This document shows, one piece after another, positions 17,173-22,774 of a stretch of DNA of 22,774 nucleotides (position 1 is the stretch's first letter; each line of letters begins with the position of its first letter). This DNA is from CAXXIC01 sp964534355. GTDB taxonomy: Bacteria > Bacteroidota > Bacteroidia > Bacteroidales > UBA7332. The position numbers and the translations under genes are program-made. The notes under the pieces are model-generated. The model was given only the letters and a program-made list of their open reading frames with translations. It ran no database searches and was not told the DNA's origin. The stretch covers positions 1 to 22,774 of the forward strand of contig CAZHNZ010000063.1 in NCBI GenBank assembly GCA_964534355.1, read 5' to 3'.

Positions 17173-18585
17173 TTACAAACTCAGTTTCACCACCAATACA
17201 ACGGCGTCAGGTGCTGTTTTGGGCAAAGTGAGAATGATCTTATCGGCAGATTGCGCATATTTCACCTTTGCTTTGGTATTGGCCAACAGGGTTGCCGACT
17301 TAATCTGACCTTTGAGAGCCGGAAGTTCAATTTTACCATCTTTGGGCCAGTTGAGAATGTGGATATAGACTGTCCCCGGCTTGGTGGTGCAACGCCAGTC
17401 GGCAGGTTTGGCCACAAATTTCTTTTTGCCATCCACGGTGGCGTAGTCGCCATACTCGGTTCCAAAGGCGGTTCCGCCGCATCCGTAAATGGCCTCTCCG
17501 TTGACTTTCAGCCATTCGCCCATTTGACGCAAACGCAGGACATAGGGCTCTGTAATCTCACCTTCGCAGGTAGGTCCTACATTCAACAGGTAGTTTCCAT
17601 TCTTCGAAACCGCATCTATCAGGTGATAAAGCAATTCGCTGACCGGACGGAAATCGGTATCCCACTTCTTGAAAGCCCAGCTTTGGTTCATGGTTCCGCA
17701 AAGTTCCCACGGCACATTGTTATACTGCGGAAAGCCTTCGTTGTCGCCACCACTTTTATAATCCCACAGACCGGCCTCTTCGCTATTATAGATCCGACTG
17801 TTTATCAACACATTGGGCAAAATACTGCGGGTCAGGCCCGACACTTTTCGGGCGCGTTGGATATTCATTCCACCGGGGGTATCGTACCACACGATGTCAG
17901 GCTTGTACTGTTCGCAAATCTCTCGTATTTGTGGCAAAGCCTTTTTGTCTAAATAGGCATCCATGTCTCCTTTGTAATTGCCAAACGACCAGTTATTGCC
18001 ATACGCATCGGGTTCGTTCCAGTCCTGAGCGTGCGAGTAGTAGAGTCCGAATTTGATGCCGTGTCGGTCGCAGGCCTCTTTCAGCTCCTTCATCGGGTCG
18101 CGTTTAAAGGGCGTTGCATCCACAATATTGTAGGCAGATGCAGCAGACCTGAACATGGCGAAACCGTCGTGGTGCTTGGATGTTATAACCAGATATTTCA
18201 TTCCGGCTGCTTTGATGAGTTTTACCCATTCGTCGGCGTTAAACTTCACCGGATTGAACTCTTTGGCCAACAGGCGGTATTCCTCAATCGGAAGTTTGTT
18301 CATTTTAATGGCCCACTCGCCACCTCTTACTTTTTCGCCCTTCCAGTAGCCGGCCATTTGCGAAAACAATCCCCAATGGATAAACATCCCGAATTTGGCT
18401 TCGCGAAACCAGGCAATGCGCTGCTTTTCGGCCTGCGTGGGGGTATAAGTTCCGGACGAAGGGCCGCCAAACTGTTCGAGGGTGGTCATTTCGCTGAATT
18501 GCGACGTTTGCGCGCTGACCAATTGTATATTAGACAGTTGACTGATTGCCAACAGACCAAGCAATAATCCTTTAAACTTTCTCAT
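17173..18585 (-). CDS. GH29 alpha-L-fucosidase
   Basis: 470 residues from the ATG at 18585. The frame is open to a TTG at 18645, but only the ATG gives a clean signal peptide (MRKFKGLLLGLLAISQLSN, cut near VSAQ). GH29 removes terminal alpha-L-fucose with retention. Family features are WFREAKFGMFIHWGLFS, TSKHHDGFAMF, FGLYYSHAQDWNEPD and the nucleophile motif PDIVWYDTPGG, where the Asp is residue 235 from this start. The region after WELCGTMNQSWAF is also family-typical. It has a short C-terminal beta-sandwich and no sorting domain, so it is probably periplasmic. The start is 44 bp after the GH30-like stop, which suggests one operon with it and the GH9-like gene. Confidence 0.95.
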   Translation of the reverse strand: MRKFKGLLLGLLAISQLSNIQLVSAQTSQFSEMTTLEQFGGPSSGTYTPTQAEKQRIAWFREAKFGMFIHWGLFSQMAGYWKGEKVRGGEWAIKMNKLPIEEYRLLAKEFNPVKFNADEWVKLIKAAGMKYLVITSKHHDGFAMFRSAASAYNIVDATPFKRDPMKELKEACDRHGIKFGLYYSHAQDWNEPDAYGNNWSFGNYKGDMDAYLDKKALPQIREICEQYKPDIVWYDTPGGMNIQRARKVSGLTRSILPNVLINSRIYNSEEAGLWDYKSGGDNEGFPQYNNVPWELCGTMNQSWAFKKWDTDFRPVSELLYHLIDAVSKNGNYLLNVGPTCEGEITEPYVLRLRQMGEWLKVNGEAIYGCGGTAFGTEYGDYATVDGKKKFVAKPADWRCTTKPGTVYIHILNWPKDGKIELPALKGQIKSATLLANTKAKVKYAQSADKIILTLPKTAPDAVVLVVKLSL

Positions 18586-18629
18586 CTTCAATATTGAATT
18601 ATAATCGTGTAATAAAATGCAGGATAGGA

Positions 18630-20585
18630 TTATTGTTCCACCCAAAAATCCCAGCTCATGGCAGGCAATTCCACCGACAGCGTTTCGCCGTTTTTCACTC
18701 CTATTTCCACACCTTTTGAGTCAGCACCTGCTTCTTCGGGCGTATAGCGGTATCCTTTGAATGAGGCGTTTTTCGATGTATTAACGTGAAATGCAAACGG
18801 CTCATCGCCACGGTTGGTAATTACAAATACCAGTTTTCCCGCAGGTGTTTTGAAAGCCAGAATACGTTGATTTTTTCGCACTACATCTTCCGTAACTTCA
18901 AATCGGCGGCTGTTCCACGGCATGTGTTTCAGGAATCCGGCAAGCGCAAACCAGTTGTAGTTGTTATACACCCAACTGCCCGGCTGAACCTTGGTTACAT
19001 CCACCTCTTTACGGGCTTCAATGGTTTCGACAAAACAGGTCTCATCGGCCGTAATATTGATCTCTTTCTGTTTGGCCGATACCGGTGCTACCATGGCCAG
19101 ATGCGGTATGCCGTATTCTCCCTTAGCATTTAATCCGGTGTTAGCAGGAATCTCAATCTTTCCGGCTTTGAATCTCTTTTTGTACACTACATCTTCTCTG
19201 TCCCAGAGCAAAAAGAGCTCTGTTTTTTGCCAGTCGGCCGATGGCGTAAACCCGCTTGCTGCCTCCACGGCAATATAGACATCCGATGGTTGATCGGTCA
19301 CAAATTGAAAGGCATTTCCCGGCTTTTTAGCACTTCCCCGGTCGATGCTGACAGATTTCAATCCGATTAGTTCCTGCGATGCGCGTTTTACTTCGAACCC
19401 ATAAACGGTTCGGCCACAGCCGGCTGCAACACCTTTCGGTTTCACTGCCGTTGTTGCATTTTCTTTCCAGTTGGCCGGTTTCCAATAACCCAGCGAATAT
19501 CCCGAAGCTTCGGCATTTCCAATGGGTTTGAGGGCATGAATCCAAAACCAGGTAGGCGAATTGACAAAAGTAAACCAGTTCATAATGTTCTGAACCGTAT
19601 TCAGACAACGACGGGGCGATGTGCCGCCACTCAGGTATTCGTATTCGTTTTGAAACACCGGGCGGCCGTAGGTCTCTTTCTGATATTTCTCCTGTTGGTC
19701 GATCAACTGATTGGAATTTGCACCGATCTGATGCCAAACCCAGGCATCAACAAAGCGGCGGGTTTCGGGGTTTTCGTTGATTTTCTTGGCAAACAACAAC
19801 GGGCCTTCCCACGAATCGGCAATGATCGTAATTCCGGGATTGAAGGCTTTTATTTTGGGTGCTACCGTGTTGAATGTTTGGGTATAACCATCCAAATCGT
19901 ACACGCACGAACTATACGGACAATCCCATTTAGGCTCGTTTTGAAGTCCCCACATCTTTACGGGAATTTTATTTGACTCAAAAAAATGAATGTCGTTGAC
20001 CACACTTTCGGCAAAGTCATTCAGAAAACGGGCGGTATCGCCTTTGTAAACAGAGTCGTTCTTAAAATTGGAACCAAAGCAGCGCAGTTTATTGTCCGCT
20101 CCCTTACCCTCGAATTTCCCGTTGGCTTTCCAGTAAGGCGAAGGCGAAAAATACTCAAAACAGAGCCCTTCGATACCTGCCTTTTGAAACATCTCCCGCA
20201 ATTCGGCCGTTTGAGTTTCCCAACGGCCACGCAGCTGTTTTTTGTCGGGCGTTGTTCCGCGGAAATAGAGTCCGGCAGCCATGCGGCAATAGCGAAATCC
20301 GCTGAGCATATCTTTGTAAAAGCGATCGCGCTCAGATGGTGTCAGGTCGTGCGGCACACTGGTGTACTCCTGCGGCAAACCCGAGTTCCCGGAAGCAATG
20401 GCATCCGACTGAATTTCGAAGCCAAGGCCCCAGATGTATTGCTGCGGTTTGTCGGGCAAAAGACGGTAAGTTCCTTTCGAAACGGACTTCGTTGTCCCCT
20501 TTTTTACTTGTGCCCGAAGGGTGAATGAGTATATCATCAACACTGAAACACTGAATACAGCTATTTTATTGAAATTAAAATTCAT
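18630..20585 (-). CDS. GH30-like (clan GH-A) glycoside hydrolase
   Basis: 651 residues, ATG start, signal peptide about 1-25 (SFTLRAQ). It is a (beta/alpha)8 barrel followed by a C-terminal beta-sandwich, the usual GH30 layout. The likely acid/base is Glu217 in WGLQNEPKW, and the nucleophile is one of the two Glu residues in VFQNEYEYLSGG (314 or 316). GH30 members act on beta-glucans, beta-xylans, fucosides or galactans, and the substrate here cannot be told. The motifs FSPSPYWKANG and WFWIHALKP fit clan GH-A but the overall sequence is divergent, so GH39 or an unassigned GH-A family is possible. It starts 50 bp after the stop of the GH9-like gene and is followed by GH29 after 44 bp. Confidence 0.78.
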   Translation of the reverse strand: MNFNFNKIAVFSVSVLMIYSFTLRAQVKKGTTKSVSKGTYRLLPDKPQQYIWGLGFEIQSDAIASGNSGLPQEYTSVPHDLTPSERDRFYKDMLSGFRYCRMAAGLYFRGTTPDKKQLRGRWETQTAELREMFQKAGIEGLCFEYFSPSPYWKANGKFEGKGADNKLRCFGSNFKNDSVYKGDTARFLNDFAESVVNDIHFFESNKIPVKMWGLQNEPKWDCPYSSCVYDLDGYTQTFNTVAPKIKAFNPGITIIADSWEGPLLFAKKINENPETRRFVDAWVWHQIGANSNQLIDQQEKYQKETYGRPVFQNEYEYLSGGTSPRRCLNTVQNIMNWFTFVNSPTWFWIHALKPIGNAEASGYSLGYWKPANWKENATTAVKPKGVAAGCGRTVYGFEVKRASQELIGLKSVSIDRGSAKKPGNAFQFVTDQPSDVYIAVEAASGFTPSADWQKTELFLLWDREDVVYKKRFKAGKIEIPANTGLNAKGEYGIPHLAMVAPVSAKQKEINITADETCFVETIEARKEVDVTKVQPGSWVYNNYNWFALAGFLKHMPWNSRRFEVTEDVVRKNQRILAFKTPAGKLVFVITNRGDEPFAFHVNTSKNASFKGYRYTPEEAGADSKGVEIGVKNGETLSVELPAMSWDFWVEQ

Positions 20586-20635
20586 ATATGAAAAATTTGA
20601 ATGGATTAAATGTTTCTTTAAAATCGAGAAAAAGT

Positions 20636-22774
20636 CTATTTCGCCGGAATAGCCATACTTTTTTGGAAATACCCCAATCCGTATGAAACAACTGATTTTT
20701 TACCCGGTGCTTTCAATTTAATAGAGAACCAGGGTGAATTTTCGCTCTCCTCGGTCAATTTGAGTTTGGTCACTTTTCCTTTTTTGTCTTTCAAATCGAC
20801 CCAAACATATTCTTTGGCGTTGTAATCAAAGTTCAAAGGCACCTTCAGACGAAGTGTCACCATATTCTTTTCGCGTGTTGCAGCCCATTCGGTATCGTAA
20901 TCTGCCATATAGGCCAGACTCAGATTATAAGCCGTGTTGAACGAAACCCAACCTTCTGTCCAGCCAATATCGCCACGCTCCGGGTGGTAGGGATAATGGG
21001 CGTTTTTGGGCGAACCTTCGAGCACGAAACGCGCATCGGAAAGCTGACCGATACCTCCGGCATGTTGAACATACCAGCCCAAATCGACTCCTTCAATCTC
21101 CGCAGGGGCATCGAAAGAGCAATGTCTGCCGCACGGATTGCGCCCAAACGCATCGTCGAGATGCGCATAGGCAATCTCCATCAGCCGGTTGGCTTTGGCT
21201 TTGTCGTCGATGAAATTGACCATCGAGAGAATGGCGGCAGGCAGGCCCACAATATTTCCGGTTTCATTCCAATGCTGTGGTCTCTCTCCGGTAGGACACC
21301 ACTGATCTTTGTCGTCCAGCTTGCGGAAATCCCACATATTGTCGGAACGACGAATCAACACATCGGCCCATTCGTCCATCTTCTTTTTCAGTCCGGCAGG
21401 CGATTTTTCGGGATATTGTTTCAGCATATACGTCAAACTTGTCATGGTGATAAACTCACTCATGCGCTGACCTTTGGTGGTGAGCGGATTGTTCCAGTCG
21501 AGGCTATCCACCATCCATTTCACCTGATTGTAAGCGGCATTGAAGTAAACATCAGCATCTTTCATTTGGTCTCTTTTGGCCACTTCGTACATCATCAGAT
21601 TAGGAATGATGGATGCACCGGGTGGTAAAGCTCCTTTGGTGGTGCCAATTTTGGTTTTCAATGCCAGCATGTTGTGGCCGGCACTTTCGTTGTACGCAAA
21701 CCATTTGTCCACTTTCTCAGTTTTCCATATTTTAAGTGCATACTCCTTTACCGCATCGTAGTTTTGCTGTGGCAACCACTGTTTGATGTACGGCCATGCA
21801 TAGAGGAAATAAGCCATCTGTCCTTTGAAATGTTCGTGATTAAGCTTTTGTGAAACAATCACATCGGCTCCCCAATGTATTAGTTTTACAATGTCGGGCG
21901 CACTTTCGTCATAAGGTTTCAACGCTCCCCACAAAGTTGTATCGGTTGGTGCCTGATATTTAACCTGATGCGGCATTCGCTCGTAAGCTGTAGGATTGGA
22001 AAGATACTGAGGCACTAGCGTATGCAGCTCCCATCCGAAGTGGGAATCGTCGCGCCAGCCAAGTGTTCCCGAACATTTCAGCGTATAATTGCCTACATAA
22101 TGGCGGCTGTCAATCATGAAATTCATAGCATTCTGATAAGTCACCCGCTCTATCCACCACTGCCCGATGCGGAAAGGGAACGACTTGAACGTGTCGGCCA
22201 GAATTACAAATTCCTTTTTACTTTCGGGGTTGAAGGCGCTGAAATCACCTAAGTTTTTCTGTACTTTTCCGCTAAACACAGTGTTTTGCGTACCGGCTTC
22301 CACAATCCGGAAGGGCGTGCCATCGTCCACCAATGGTGCAGTAAATCGCTTGGGTTTACCCAAATTATATCCGCTTTGGTTGATGTAGATTTTGGGAACA
22401 TAAGGTTCCGGGGCAGCTTCGTAGCCCGAAACATCGGCTCCCAAAGCCGGAATACCCAGTTTGATGACCGGCCACACGGCCACTTCGCGCACCTCCACAT
22501 TCGGCGTCCTTACTTTGGTAAAAGTAAAACGAAGCGAATCGGTAAACACCGGCACCGTAGCATCGAATGCCAGCGACACCGCCTCGAACCTGTTGCCCGA
22601 AACAATGGCCGAAGGAATGGTTTGCCACTTGCCATCTTTCGAAAATTCTACCTGAAAATCGTCAACCGACCTTTTTCCGGGATATCCGAAATAGATATGA
22701 ACGCCTCCCAACATCTGCTTTTTACCCAGCGCAACAATGAGCCACGATGGGCTTTGCGACGGGAAACTACAAAC
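20636..22774 (-). CDS. Divergent GH9-like enzyme with discoidin and cellulase Ig domains (5' end cut)
   Basis: The frame stays open to the window edge, 20 codons beyond the ATG at 22714, and that upstream part (SQSPSWLIVALGKKQM) belongs to a discoidin (F5/8 type C) fold. So 22714 is not the true start and the N terminus is missing. Residue numbers count from that internal Met. The discoidin-like part ends near 82. An Ig-like domain as in CelD-type GH9 enzymes spans 105-185 (KIYINQSGYNLGKP). An (alpha/alpha)-type catalytic domain spans about 195-600. GWRDDSHFG (219-227) may stand for the GWHDAGDY base motif. GRNPCGRHC and TEGWVSFNTAYNLSLA fit the C-terminal GH9 pattern, with Glu587 exactly six residues before the Asn as in NExxxxYNAA. 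A small beta-sandwich ends the protein. Activity (endo-glucanase or other) is uncertain. Confidence 0.72.
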   Translation of the reverse strand, partial: VCSFPSQSPSWLIVALGKKQMLGGVHIYFGYPGKRSVDDFQVEFSKDGKWQTIPSAIVSGNRFEAVSLAFDATVPVFTDSLRFTFTKVRTPNVEVREVAVWPVIKLGIPALGADVSGYEAAPEPYVPKIYINQSGYNLGKPKRFTAPLVDDGTPFRIVEAGTQNTVFSGKVQKNLGDFSAFNPESKKEFVILADTFKSFPFRIGQWWIERVTYQNAMNFMIDSRHYVGNYTLKCSGTLGWRDDSHFGWELHTLVPQYLSNPTAYERMPHQVKYQAPTDTTLWGALKPYDESAPDIVKLIHWGADVIVSQKLNHEHFKGQMAYFLYAWPYIKQWLPQQNYDAVKEYALKIWKTEKVDKWFAYNESAGHNMLALKTKIGTTKGALPPGASIIPNLMMYEVAKRDQMKDADVYFNAAYNQVKWMVDSLDWNNPLTTKGQRMSEFITMTSLTYMLKQYPEKSPAGLKKKMDEWADVLIRRSDNMWDFRKLDDKDQWCPTGERPQHWNETGNIVGLPAAILSMVNFIDDKAKANRLMEIAYAHLDDAFGRNPCGRHCSFDAPAEIEGVDLGWYVQHAGGIGQLSDARFVLEGSPKNAHYPYHPERGDIGWTEGWVSFNTAYNLSLAYMADYDTEWAATREKNMVTLRLKVPLNFDYNAKEYVWVDLKDKKGKVTKLKLTEESENSPWFSIKLKAPGKKSVVSYGLGYFQKSMAIPAK

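Noticed and set aside
18586..18645. Upstream TTG start for the GH29 gene
   Set aside because: The 20 added residues would bury the signal peptide that begins cleanly at the ATG at 18585.

Overview
The window comes from a member of the Bacteroidota. Four things point there: type IX secretion (T9SS) C-terminal sorting domains on two proteins, promoters of the TTTG / TAnnTTTG type, the absence of recognisable Shine-Dalgarno sequences, and a moderate-GC, carbohydrate-degradation gene set. All eight protein genes lie on the minus strand, so the locus is read from right to left. I see no tRNA, rRNA, CRISPR array, insertion sequence or SusC/SusD pair.

Layout in transcription order. (1) 22774-20636: a divergent GH9-like enzyme with a discoidin-like domain and a cellulase N-terminal Ig domain, cut at its 5' end by the window edge. 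(2) 20585-18630: a GH30-like clan GH-A enzyme. (3) 18585-17173: a GH29 alpha-L-fucosidase. These three have 44-50 bp gaps and look like one operon. (4) 17064-13963: a T9SS-secreted GH95 with an N-terminal beta-trefoil-like domain, followed by a terminator. (5) 13753-11330: a GH141-like parallel beta-helix enzyme fused to a C-terminal PDZ domain. (6) A promoter with two LacI-type operators (11195-11290), then a second GH95 (11132-8664). (7) 26 bp further on, a 1554-residue T9SS-secreted modular protein (8637-3973), followed by a terminator. (8) A second copy of the promoter/operator cassette (3551-3647), then a tandem paralogue of the 1554-residue protein (3392 to beyond position 1).

The enzymes point to a fucose-containing glycan: one GH29, two GH95 and a GH141-like protein (GH141 includes an RG-II alpha-L-fucosidase). 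GH9- and GH30-type enzymes could cut the backbone. No sulfatase is present here, so sulfated fucoidan is not the obvious target. Fucosylated plant glycans such as xyloglucan or pectin are reasonable candidates, but this is inference.

The most unusual content is the tandem pair of giant proteins. Each has a CBM4/9-like module, two bacterial Ig-like (BIG2) domains, three golvesin-like modules, three S-layer-homology (SLH) repeats and a GH16-like fold whose catalytic signature I cannot find. Copy 2 ends in further Ig/PKD-like domains and a T9SS sorting domain; copy 1 is cut before these. SLH repeats are typical of Gram-positive and some deep-branching cell envelopes, so their presence in a T9SS cargo is odd. 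The two operator-promoter cassettes are about 88 percent identical by eye, and each carries paired 14-bp palindromes. They suggest that one LacI-family regulator controls both units.
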